Source: Pseudomonas anguilliseptica (GTDB lineage Bacteria; Pseudomonadota; Gammaproteobacteria; Pseudomonadales; Pseudomonadaceae). From it: a stretch of 64,000 nucleotides of DNA. The notes beneath the pieces are model-generated. The model saw only the letters and a program-made list of their open reading frames with translations. It was not told the DNA's origin and made no database searches. Location: the NCBI RefSeq assembly GCF_021375795.1, contig NZ_JAEIOI010000006.1:118869-182868 (forward strand), given 5' to 3'. The translations under genes were made by a program, and so were the position numbers. Positions within the stretch are counted from its first letter, which is position 1. Every line of letters starts with the position of its first letter. This document shows, piece after piece, positions 57,117 through 64,000 of the stretch.

Positions 57117-57988
57117 GCGCCCCGGCAATACCCGCCGCTGCCGAATTGATTCTGCCGGCACCGGCCAAGCTCAACCTGATGCTGCACATCCTCGGCCGCC
57201 GCCCCGACGGTTACCACGAGCTGCAAACGCTGTTTCAGTTTCTCGACTTCGGCGACGAGCTGGGGTTTGCCCTGCGCAGCGACAGCGAGATCCGCCTGCA
57301 CACCCCCGTCGTCGACGTACCCCATGACAGCAACCTGATCGTCCGCGCCGCCCGCATGCTCCAGCAGCACACCGGCTGCACCCAGGGCGCAGACATCTGG
57401 CTCGATAAACGCCTGCCCATGGGCGGCGGCATTGGTGGCGGCAGTTCGGATGCTGCAACCACCCTGCTCGGCCTCAATCACTTGTGGCAGCTGCATTGCT
57501 CCGAGGATCAGCTGGCCGCGCTAGGGCTCAGTCTGGGCGCCGATGTGCCAGTGTTCGTACGCGGCCACGCGGCCTTCGCCGAGGGGGTTGGGGAAAAGCT
57601 GCAACCAGTAACCCTGAGCGAACCCTGGTTTCTCGTGGCGATTCCGCAAGTGCTTGTCAGCACAGCGGAAATTTTCTCCGACCCTGAGTTGACACGGGAT
57701 ACGCCGCCCATTAAAGTTCGCAGCCTTCTTGAGGGGGGTGGTCGTAATGACTGCCAGCCGGTGGTCCAGAAGCGTTATCCAGAAGTTCATAACGCTTTGA
57801 TCCTGTTGAACAAATTTGTTCCAACTCGATTAACCGGCACTGGAGCTTGTGTGTTTGGGAGCTTCCCAAACCAGGACGATGCTGATAAAGTCGCCCGCCA
57901 ACTTCCAGTCACTTTGCCAAGTTTTATCGCCCAAGGTCGCAATGTTTCGATGTTGCACCGCAAGCTGGAAACACTGGCCAGGAAGTGA
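57113..57988 (+). CDS. ispE: 4-diphosphocytidyl-2-C-methyl-D-erythritol kinase
   Basis: A 291-residue GHMP kinase of the MEP isoprenoid pathway. [20 protein letters not shown] at the N-terminus; the ATP loop is [39 protein letters not shown] is motif 3. The lolB-ispE-tRNA-Gln-prs order is as in P. aeruginosa. The C-terminus differs in codon choice (AAATTTGTTCCAACTCG), not a frameshift. Confidence 0.96.
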   Translation: MSAPAIPAAAELILPAPAKLNLMLHILGRRPDGYHELQTLFQFLDFGDELGFALRSDSEIRLHTPVVDVPHDSNLIVRAARMLQQHTGCTQGADIWLDKRLPMGGGIGGGSSDAATTLLGLNHLWQLHCSEDQLAALGLSLGADVPVFVRGHAAFAEGVGEKLQPVTLSEPWFLVAIPQVLVSTAEIFSDPELTRDTPPIKVRSLLEGGGRNDCQPVVQKRYPEVHNALILLNKFVPTRLTGTGACVFGSFPNQDDADKVARQLPVTLPSFIAQGRNVSMLHRKLETLARK

Positions 57989-58029
57989 ATGCATGCTCTG
58001 CAGTTAATAGAGCAACGGGTTGTATAAAT

Positions 58030-58104
58030 AGGGGCGTCGCCAAGCGGTAAGGCAGCAGGTTTTGATCCTGCCATGCGTTGGTTCGAATCCAGCCGCCCCT
58101 GCCA
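58030..58104 (+). tRNA. tRNA-Gln (TTG), copy 1
   Basis: Cloverleaf: acceptor AGGGGCG pairs with CGCCCCT, the anticodon stem GCAGG/CCTGC encloses loop TTTTGAT with anticodon TTG, T-arm GTTGG-TTCGAAT-CCAGC; GCCA ends it, with CCA encoded. 75 bases. Confidence 0.97.
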
Positions 58105-58155
58105 TTCCGCCCTGGAGCGGATACACAACCCAGAGCATTTGGTTACACAGGATAC

Positions 58156-58230
58156 AGGGGCGTCGCCAAGCGGTAAGGCAGCAGGTTTTGATCCTGCCAT
58201 GCGTTGGTTCGAATCCAGCCGCCCCTGCCA
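58156..58230 (+). tRNA. tRNA-Gln (TTG), copy 2
   Basis: Identical in sequence to the copy at 58030-58104, including the encoded CCA; only the short 51-base spacer is unique. Anticodon TTG in loop TTTTGAT. Confidence 0.97.
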
Positions 58231-58274
58231 TTTTCTGTACTCACCCAGATACACTCAGCCGGCAGGTACTGCGC

Positions 58275-59216
58275 GTGTCCAAGATGATGGTCTTTACGGG
58301 GAACGCTAACCCCGATCTGGCGCGACGTATCGTACGTCAGCTGCACATTCCCCTCGGTGATGCTTCTGTCGGTAAATTCTCCGACGGCGAGATCATGATT
58401 GAAATCAACGAAAACGTCCGCGGTAAAGACGTCTTCCTGATTCAACCGACATGCGCGCCAACCAACGATAACCTGATGGAACTGGTAGTGATGGCTGACG
58501 CCTTCCGCCGCTCCTCAGCGACCCGAATTACTGCAGTTATCCCCTACTTCGGCTATGCCCGCCAGGATCGCCGCCCGCGCTCCGCTCGCGTGGCCATCAG
58601 CGCCAAAGTCGTGGCTGACATGCTCACCGTCGTCGGCATCGACCGTGTACTCACCGTCGACCTGCATGCCGATCAGATCCAGGGCTTCTTCGATATCCCG
58701 GTAGACAACATCTACGGCTCCCCAGTACTGGTGGATGACATCGAAGACCAGCGTTTTGAAAACCTGATGATTGTTTCCCCGGATATCGGCGGCGTGGTGC
58801 GTGCTCGCGCCGTGGCCAAATCCCTGGGTGTTGACCTGGCGATCATCGACAAGCGCCGCGAAAAAGCCAACCACTCCGAGGTGATGCACATCATCGGCGA
58901 TGTCGAAGGCCGTACCTGCATCCTGGTTGACGACATGGTCGATACCGCTGGCACCCTGTGCCACGCGGCCAAAGCCCTGAAAGAACACGGCGCCTCGAAA
59001 GTCTTCGCCTATGCCACGCACGCCGTACTGTCTGGCCGCGCAATCGAGAACATCGAGAAATCCGTACTTGACGAGCTAGTGGTGACCAACACCATTCCGC
59101 TGTCTGCTGCCGCCCAATCCTGCTCGCGCATTCGTCAGCTGGATATCGCCCCGGTAGTCGCTGAAGCGGTACGCCGCATCAGCAATGAAGAATCGATCAG
59201 CGCGATGTTCCGTTAA
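58275..59216 (+). CDS. prs: Ribose-phosphate pyrophosphokinase
   Basis: A 313-residue PRPP synthetase; its product feeds hpt and upp elsewhere in this window. [20 protein letters not shown] at the N-terminus; [20 protein letters not shown] is the ribose/metal site; [20 protein letters not shown] is the PRPP loop. Start taken at the GTG at 58275 (VSKMMVF), giving the usual 313 residues. Confidence 0.96.
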   Translation: MSKMMVFTGNANPDLARRIVRQLHIPLGDASVGKFSDGEIMIEINENVRGKDVFLIQPTCAPTNDNLMELVVMADAFRRSSATRITAVIPYFGYARQDRRPRSARVAISAKVVADMLTVVGIDRVLTVDLHADQIQGFFDIPVDNIYGSPVLVDDIEDQRFENLMIVSPDIGGVVRARAVAKSLGVDLAIIDKRREKANHSEVMHIIGDVEGRTCILVDDMVDTAGTLCHAAKALKEHGASKVFAYATHAVLSGRAIENIEKSVLDELVVTNTIPLSAAAQSCSRIRQLDIAPVVAEAVRRISNEESISAMFR

Positions 59217-59268
59217 TCCGGAACACGCCCTGAGCGCAAACGCCCTGCCCTGATGGCAAGGCCTTTCA

Positions 59269-59314
59269 ACCAACCGTCCCGTCGCTGGTCGCAAGCGTAA
59301 CGGACGGTTTGGTT
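59269..59314 (+). other. Hairpin just upstream of rplY
   Basis: ACCAACCGTCC (about 59269-59279) is complementary to GGACGGTTTGGT (59302-59313) with a bulge and a 22-base loop, ending 17 bases before the rplY ATG. May be a terminator of prs or a leader element of rplY; no long T run follows. Confidence 0.45.
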
Positions 59315-59330
59315 ATTTTGGAGAAGTGAA

Positions 59331-59936
59331 ATGACTGTTGAATTTAGCCTGAATGCCGAAGTGCGTTCCGACCTGGGGAAAGGTGCGAGCCGCCGCCTGC
59401 GTCGTAACGTTGCCATGGTTCCTGCCGTAATCTACGGCGGTGAGAAAGCCCCGCAATCGATCAGCCTGCTGGCCAAAGAACTGGCCAAGCTGCTGGAAAA
59501 CGAAGCCGCATTCAGCCACGTGCTGAGCCTGAACGTTGCCGGCAGCACCGAAAGCGTTCTGATCAAAGCACTGCAGCGTCATCCAGCCAAAGGCTACGTA
59601 CTGCACGCTGACTTCGTTCGCGTAATCGCTGGCCAGAAACTGACCGCTCACATTCCACTGCACTTCATCAACCAGGAAACTTCGGTTGGCGTGAAGCAGC
59701 AAGGCGGCGAAGTTTCCCACGTCCTGGCTGAAGTAGAAGTGTCCTGCCTGCCGAAAGACCTGCCGGAATTCATCGAAGTCGACATGGCTAAAGTTGAAGT
59801 AGGTCAGATCGTTCACCTGGCTGACCTGAAACTGCCGAAAGGCGTTGAGCTGGTCGCACTGGCTCACGGTAACGATCTGGCAGTGGCCAACATCCACGCC
59901 TCCCGCGTTGCTAAAGACGAAGGCGCTGCCGAGTAA
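59331..59936 (+). CDS. rplY: 50S ribosomal protein L25 (Ctc type)
   Basis: A 201-residue long form of L25 with the N-terminal 5S rRNA-binding domain ([40 protein letters not shown]) and the C-terminal TL5/Ctc domain ([20 protein letters not shown]). Preceded by TTGGAGAAG. Between prs and pth. Confidence 0.95.
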   Translation: MTVEFSLNAEVRSDLGKGASRRLRRNVAMVPAVIYGGEKAPQSISLLAKELAKLLENEAAFSHVLSLNVAGSTESVLIKALQRHPAKGYVLHADFVRVIAGQKLTAHIPLHFINQETSVGVKQQGGEVSHVLAEVEVSCLPKDLPEFIEVDMAKVEVGQIVHLADLKLPKGVELVALAHGNDLAVANIHASRVAKDEGAAE

Positions 59937-59957
59937 TCCTCGCAGCGTCGGAAACCA

Positions 59958-59981
59958 GCTCGGCATGCGATTCTGCCGAGC
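59958..59981 (+). other. Intercistronic hairpin between rplY and pth
   Basis: GCTCGGCA at 59958-59965 pairs with TGCCGAGC at 59974-59981, with outer GGAAA/TTTCC extending the stem. No strong T tract; may modulate pth expression. Confidence 0.5.
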
Positions 59982-60005
59982 GATTTCCACACAAGGGCTC
60001 CTGAC

Positions 60006-60596
60006 ATGACTGCCGTACAACTGATCGTTGGCCTGGGTAACCCCGGCCCCGAATACGACCAGACCCGGCATAATGCAGGGGCCCTTTTTGTTGAGCGCCT
60101 GGCTGACAGTCAACGGACTAGCCTGAGTCTCGACAAAAAGTATTTTGGTCTGGTGGGCAAATTCACCCACCAAGGCCGTGACGTTCGTCTGTTGATCCCC
60201 ACCACCTACATGAACCGCAGCGGCCAGGCTGTCGCGGCATTGGCGAATTTCTTCCGCATTGCGCCGGAAGCCATTCTGGTGGCCCACGACGAACTCGACA
60301 TGCCTCCTGGCGTCGCCAAACTCAAACAGGGTGGCGGGCATGGCGGGCATAACGGGTTGCGCGACATCATCGCCCAGCTTGGCAATCAGAATAATTTCCA
60401 CCGTCTGCGGCTTGGCATCGGCCACCCCGGGCACAGCAGCATGGTTTCCAACTTCGTCCTCGGCCGCGCACCGCGCAGCGAGCAGGAACTGCTGGATACC
60501 AGCATCGACTTTGCCCTGGGCGTCCTGCCGGAAATCCTCGCCGGCGACTGGACCGTAGCCATGCGCAAACTGCACAGCCAGAAAGCCACCTCTTAA
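60006..60596 (+). CDS. pth: Peptidyl-tRNA hydrolase
   Basis: A 196-residue Pth. [20 protein letters not shown] with catalytic His at position about 23, [20 protein letters not shown], and [20 protein letters not shown] with the Asp. It recycles tRNA from drop-off peptidyl-tRNA. Between rplY and ychF as in most gammaproteobacteria. Confidence 0.97.
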   Translation: MTAVQLIVGLGNPGPEYDQTRHNAGALFVERLADSQRTSLSLDKKYFGLVGKFTHQGRDVRLLIPTTYMNRSGQAVAALANFFRIAPEAILVAHDELDMPPGVAKLKQGGGHGGHNGLRDIIAQLGNQNNFHRLRLGIGHPGHSSMVSNFVLGRAPRSEQELLDTSIDFALGVLPEILAGDWTVAMRKLHSQKATS

Positions 60597-60627
60597 CCTT
60601 TTATCGCCAGCGCGCGAGGGAACCATC

Positions 60628-61728
60628 ATGGGATTCAACTGCGGCATCGTCGGCCTGCCAAACGTCGGCAAGTCCACCCTGTTCAACGCCCTCACCAAAT
60701 CCGGGATCGCTGCAGAAAACTTCCCGTTCTGCACCATTGAACCCAATAGCGGCATCGTCCCCATGCCCGACCCGCGCCTCGATGCCCTGGCTGAAATCGT
60801 CAAACCCGAGCGCGTAATTCCCACCACCATGGAATTCGTCGACATCGCCGGCCTGGTAGAAGGCGCCTCCAAAGGCGAAGGCCTGGGTAACAAGTTCCTC
60901 GCCAACATCCGCGAGACCGACGCCATCGCCCACGTGGTGCGCTGCTTCCAGGACGACAACGTGATTCACGTCGCCAACAGCGTCGACCCCAAGCGCGACA
61001 TCGAGATCATCGACCTCGAACTGATCTTCGCCGACCTCGACAGCTGCGAAAAGCAACTGCAGAAAGTCACCCGCAACGCCAAAGGCGGTGACAAGGAAGC
61101 CGTAGCCCAGAAAACCCTGCTGGAAAAACTCATCCCTCACTTCACCGAGGGCAAGCCGGCGCGCACCCTGATGAAGACCTTGGGCGACGACGAAAAAGCC
61201 CTGGTGCGTGGCTTTCACCTGCTCACCAGCAAGCCGGTGATGTATATCGCCAACGTCGCCGAAGACGGCTTCGAGAACAACCCGCTGCTCGACGTGGTAC
61301 AAGCAATTGCCGACGCCGAAGGCGCTCCGGTGGTTCCGGTGTGCAACAAGATCGAAGCCGAAATTGCCGAACTGGATGACGGCGAAGAAAAAGACATGTT
61401 CCTCGAAGCCCTAGGCCTGGAAGAACCCGGCCTCAACCGCGTAATCCGCGCCGGCTACGAGCTGCTCAACCTGCAGACTTACTTCACCGCAGGCGTGAAG
61501 GAAGTACGTGCCTGGACCGTCAAGGTAGGCGCAACCGCCCCACAAGCCGCCGCCGTGATCCATACCGATTTCGAGAAAGGCTTTATCCGCGCAGAAGTCA
61601 TCGCCTACAACGACTTCATTCAGTACAAAGGCGAAGCCGGCACCAAAGAAGCCGGTAAATGGCGCCTCGAAGGCAAGGAGTACATCGTCAAGGATGGCGA
61701 TGTCATGCATTTCCGCTTCAACGTTTAA
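60628..61728 (+). CDS. ychF: Redox-regulated ATPase YchF (Obg family)
   Basis: A 366-residue protein. G1/P-loop [21 protein letters not shown]3 [20 protein letters not shown], a coiled coil in the middle, and a C-terminal TGS domain ([20 protein letters not shown] and [19 protein letters not shown]). YchF hydrolyses ATP rather than GTP and binds ribosomes. A strong terminator follows 5 bp after the stop. Confidence 0.97.
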   Translation: MGFNCGIVGLPNVGKSTLFNALTKSGIAAENFPFCTIEPNSGIVPMPDPRLDALAEIVKPERVIPTTMEFVDIAGLVEGASKGEGLGNKFLANIRETDAIAHVVRCFQDDNVIHVANSVDPKRDIEIIDLELIFADLDSCEKQLQKVTRNAKGGDKEAVAQKTLLEKLIPHFTEGKPARTLMKTLGDDEKALVRGFHLLTSKPVMYIANVAEDGFENNPLLDVVQAIADAEGAPVVPVCNKIEAEIAELDDGEEKDMFLEALGLEEPGLNRVIRAGYELLNLQTYFTAGVKEVRAWTVKVGATAPQAAAVIHTDFEKGFIRAEVIAYNDFIQYKGEAGTKEAGKWRLEGKEYIVKDGDVMHFRFNV

Positions 61729-61732
61729 CAAC

Positions 61733-61754
61733 AAACCCCGCCTCGGCGGGGTTT
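61733..61754 (+). terminator. Terminator of ychF
   Basis: AAACCCCGCC at 61733-61742 pairs with GGCGGGGTTT at 61745-61754 over 10 bp, followed by TTGCTT. Confidence 0.9.
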
Positions 61755-61867
61755 TGCTTATCCGTACACCCAAAGCGCGCAGCAACCTAAGCAGTTGATA
61801 GAAATAAAAAATATCTTCACCTCAGGGTTGACAGCAACCTCAGAGATGCGGAAAATGCGCGCCACTC

Positions 61868-61944
61868 GGCTACGTAGCTCAGCTGGTTAGAGCATAGCAT
61901 TCATAATGCTGGGGTCCGGGGTTCAAGTCCCTGCGTAGCCACCA
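61868..61944 (+). tRNA. tRNA-Met (CAT), island attachment locus
   Basis: 77 bases: acceptor GGCTACG with CGTAGCC, encoded ACCA, anticodon loop TTCATAA with CAT, variable loop and T-arm (CCGGG-GTTCAAG-TCCCT) intact. Lies 140 bp after ychF, as in P. aeruginosa PA4673.1. The 3' side carries an integrase in the same island, so its 3' end is the likely att core. Confidence 0.95.
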
Positions 61945-61952
61945 AACAAAAC

Positions 61953-61982
61953 AAGGGTTTAGCGAAAGCTAAGCCCTTTTTT
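61953..61982 (+). terminator. Terminator after tRNA-Met
   Basis: AAGGGTTTAGC (61953-61963), loop GAAA, GCTAAGCCCTT (61968-61978) and six T; one mismatch, GNRA tetraloop. Confidence 0.85.
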
Positions 61983-62007
61983 GTTTTCCGGGCAGACTAC
62001 AAACAGA

Positions 62008-62907
62008 CTACATCCCGACTACAGGCTGTTTTCCGGCGAAGCGATCTCTATCAGCCTGAAGCCTTTGAACAAGCTCTGACATGCCGTTACGGATTAAGTC
62101 CGCTTCAAGCTCTTTGCGAGCCGCAGCATTCCAAACCTGATCACCGGTGCACCTCTCCCACAAGGGGTCCTCGGGATACCAGCTCTTCACAAGAATTTCT
62201 CTCCAAAGCAACGGAATAAAACCTCTCCCCTCATCCAAGGCATGGAGATGAGCAGGTTTCATGACGCGCCCCCAAGAGTGGATACCGTAGTGAAAAGCTA
62301 GAGCCATTATCTGAAGAAGATTGAGTAGCGCATGCGGATTGTCAAAATCATGCCCGTGGCTCAGATAGAAAAAGCGCGAAAAATACTGATCGTCCAGCTC
62401 AGCAAAATGCTCTTCAAGAACAACAACAAAACGACCCTGGCTTTTATCCATAGGGGCGTCATCAGCCTTAAAAACATGGAGAACAAATCTATCCATGTTT
62501 GGATCTTCAATCTGCTTGGCCTCAAAAAAGTCCTTCAGCTCAGCAAAATGCTTGTAAGAGCTGACTCGCTTATGTGGGAAGTCGGAACGGCCTTTAATCC
62601 AGTGAGGATCGAGCTGGAGAGTTGAAGCAACCCAAGGGGAAACATGCTTTAGGTTTTTCTTCAGTGTGGTTGCGCGCTCGAGCACTGAAGGATCGTCACC
62701 AAGCATACCGTCAGGTAGCAAACGCATAACCTCATTGGGCGGCAGGTTATGAGCCTTGAACGCGTCTATGATGCGCTGGGCTTCGCGGCGAAAGGAGTCC
62801 TTGTAGTCCGTCGACAGGGAAAAAATTTCGCGCACAGCATTTATGACAGAGATGACGTAGGCAAACGGATTGAACACAGGGAGTCCCTTCCAGTGGTAGT
62901 TCTCCAT
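62008..62907 (-). CDS. Island protein of unknown function
   Basis: A 299-residue soluble protein starting MENYHWKGLPVFNPFAYVIS, with FALVVLEE-like hydrophobic cores (LNLLQIMALAFHYGIHSW) and a helical C-terminus (ARKELEADLIRNGMSELVQR). The coding sequence is more AT-rich than its neighbours. I recognise no domain. Between a tRNA attachment site and an integrase it is probably cargo of the island; a role in phage or plasmid defence cannot be told from sequence. Confidence 0.7.
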   Translation of the reverse strand: MENYHWKGLPVFNPFAYVISVINAVREIFSLSTDYKDSFRREAQRIIDAFKAHNLPPNEVMRLLPDGMLGDDPSVLERATTLKKNLKHVSPWVASTLQLDPHWIKGRSDFPHKRVSSYKHFAELKDFFEAKQIEDPNMDRFVLHVFKADDAPMDKSQGRFVVVLEEHFAELDDQYFSRFFYLSHGHDFDNPHALLNLLQIMALAFHYGIHSWGRVMKPAHLHALDEGRGFIPLLWREILVKSWYPEDPLWERCTGDQVWNAAARKELEADLIRNGMSELVQRLQADRDRFAGKQPVVGM

Positions 62908-62931
62908 GATCTTAATGCATTGAAATGCCCA

Positions 62932-63900
62932 TTACCCACTGAAGACAGAATGTCCACTTTGATGCAGAGGCGAAAGGCGTAAAGCTGATTCCAAATGATC
63001 CGGTGACAGATGTGCATAGCGCATGGTCATGGTGATGGAGGAATGCCCGAGGATTCGCTGCAGGCTGAGGATGTCACCACCGGCCATCATGTAATGACTG
63101 GCGAAGGTGTGCCGCAGAATGTGGGTTAACTGCCCCGGCGTGTCGAAGCCGCAGCGCTCATAAGCACCACGAAAAGCAGCCCTGCAGGAGACAAACAGCC
63201 GGCCAGTTCCAGGCATGGCTACCTTGAGTGCGGCCTCTTCCACTTCTTTGGGTATCGGCACCGAACGAGACTGGCGGTTCTTCGTGCGGTGAAAATGCGC
63301 CTTACCACCGAAGATGGCAGCTCGGCCTAGGCTTTCGGCTTCATCCCACCGCGCACCTGTGGCCAGACAGATCAGAGCAACCGGGTATGTGTGGTTGTTA
63401 CTGGATCTGCGGCACTCTTCCAGCAACTGGTTGATCTGCTCCAGGGTGAGAAAAGACAGCTCGGTTTGGTCAGTCTTGATCTGACGAATATTGGCGAGCG
63501 GGTTCTTGCCAGACCATGCGCCAAGGCGGATCAGCTCAGAGAACACAGCCGACAGATAGCGCTGTTCATGGTTGACCGTATGCGGTGACGCCTCTTTCAA
63601 ACGCGCTTGGCGATAGCGCGCCCATGCGAGTGAATCAAACTCAGAAGCCTGCGGATTACCAAGGCGTTCAACGATAGCTTTCGTTCTAGAAAGCCGGGCT
63701 TTCTCATCCTTGAGTGAGCAGCCGTGCAGCTCATACCAAACATTCACTAGATCAGATAGACGATCATCCAGCGGCCGGCCGGTCTGGTTGAAGGTGGCGA
63801 AGTAGTCCAGCTCATAGCGCTGGGCGGCAGACTTGGTGAGAAATCCGTACTTTCTGATGCGCCGTCCAGAGTGAATAGGCCCCGGTTTTCTAGAGACCAT
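62932..63900 (-). CDS. Tyrosine-type recombinase/integrase with replaced N-terminus
   Basis: A 322-residue tyrosine recombinase. Catalytic residues: Arg in ICLATGARWDEAESLG, His-x-x-Arg in QLTHILRHTFASHYMMAGGD, the LGHSS motif and the Tyr in TMTMRYAHLSPDHL. The core-binding domain is seen at about 60-130. The first ten residues (VSRKPGPIH after Met) are encoded by the end of the IS3-family element at 63872, so the native start is lost and the ATG at 63900 is fortuitous. The likely attachment locus is the tRNA-Met 1 kb away. Confidence 0.92.
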   Translation of the reverse strand: MVSRKPGPIHSGRRIRKYGFLTKSAAQRYELDYFATFNQTGRPLDDRLSDLVNVWYELHGCSLKDEKARLSRTKAIVERLGNPQASEFDSLAWARYRQARLKEASPHTVNHEQRYLSAVFSELIRLGAWSGKNPLANIRQIKTDQTELSFLTLEQINQLLEECRRSSNNHTYPVALICLATGARWDEAESLGRAAIFGGKAHFHRTKNRQSRSVPIPKEVEEAALKVAMPGTGRLFVSCRAAFRGAYERCGFDTPGQLTHILRHTFASHYMMAGGDILSLQRILGHSSITMTMRYAHLSPDHLESALRLSPLHQSGHSVFSG

Positions 63901-64000
63901 CCTGCCTCAGAAAATAACGACGTTCGAACTCTATCGGTGACAGCTTCTCAGCGAAACCATGTCGTCGCTTGGGGTTGTAAAACATCTCGATGTAATCGAA
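63872..64000. mobile_element. IS3-family insertion sequence, right-hand end (continues beyond window)
   Basis: TGAATAGGCCCCGGTTTTCT on the plus strand at 63872-63891 looks like a terminal inverted repeat (TG at the outer end). Next to it is the C-terminal coding end of an IS3-type transposase on the minus strand. The other end is outside the window. Confidence 0.8.
63890..64000 (-). CDS. IS3-family transposase OrfB, C-terminal part
   Basis: Minus strand, open to the window edge, reading FDYIEMFYNPKRRHGFAEKL then SPIEFERRYFLRQDGL and a TAG stop at 63890-63892. NPKRRH and LSPIEFE are the typical C-terminus of the DDE transposase of IS3-family elements (the IS51/IS150-type groups). It overlaps the apparent start of the integrase gene by 11 bp. 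Only 36 residues are in the window. Confidence 0.9.
   Translation of the reverse strand, partial: FDYIEMFYNPKRRHGFAEKLSPIEFERRYFLRQDGL

Noticed and set aside
57640..57990. Frameshift in the ispE C-terminus, suggested by a local fall in GC
   Set aside because: Frame is continuous and motif 3 is intact; the change is codon choice only.
59313..60959. 548-codon open frame on the minus strand
   Set aside because: Antisense to rplY, pth and ychF, all secure genes.

Overview
The window is chromosomal DNA from a Pseudomonas-like gammaproteobacterium. GC content is high, and gene content and order in the right half match the Pseudomonas aeruginosa PA4642-PA4673 neighbourhood as I know it: PA4642-like, hpt, upp, uraA, hemH, phr, pagL, murI, moeB, prmC, prfA, hemA, lolB, ispE, tRNA-Gln, prs, rplY, pth, ychF, tRNA-Met. 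Species cannot be fixed from the sequence alone.

Layout. 1-9500: small regulator/enzyme units (LysR with a SnoaL/SDR pair whose SDR is frameshifted; TrmK-like; MocR divergent from a type II NADH dehydrogenase-like flavoprotein; AlkD-like; MarR with two palindromic operators; a periplasmic binding protein). 9500-18000: hrpA (carrying an in-frame REP-derived insert), a cold-shock protein, a tautomerase and a Gld-type ABC exporter operon. 18100-26400: an alcohol dehydrogenase / aldehyde dehydrogenase / glutamine synthetase-like set, probably gamma-glutamylation catabolism of an amine or amino alcohol, followed by a TRAP transporter. 26500-36600: hydrolase, TetR plus Old Yellow Enzyme, SulP transporter, purine/pyrimidine salvage (hpt, upp, uracil permease), MFS transporter.

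36700-48600 is the most interesting part: hemH, a TIGR01777 epimerase, then eleven co-directional genes: FAD protein, Trp-rich protein, DUF523/DUF1722, a MerR-type regulator of the CarH/LitR kind, photolyase, SnoaL-like, SDR, a second FAD protein, DUF1365, a cyclopropane-synthase-like methyltransferase and DUF2878. Two promoter regions in it carry paired TTGTACAA-like palindromes at exactly 18 bp centre-to-centre. This looks like a light- or singlet-oxygen-responsive regulon that joins DNA photorepair to membrane fatty-acid modification.

48700-61800 holds housekeeping genes for lipid A deacylation, cell wall, molybdopterin, translation termination, tetrapyrrole, outer-membrane lipoprotein and isoprenoid synthesis, PRPP, L25, Pth and YchF, plus two identical tRNA-Gln genes. 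At 61868 a tRNA-Met marks the edge of an acquired island: an unknown gene, then a tyrosine integrase whose 5' end has been replaced by the terminus of an IS3-family element that runs off the window end.
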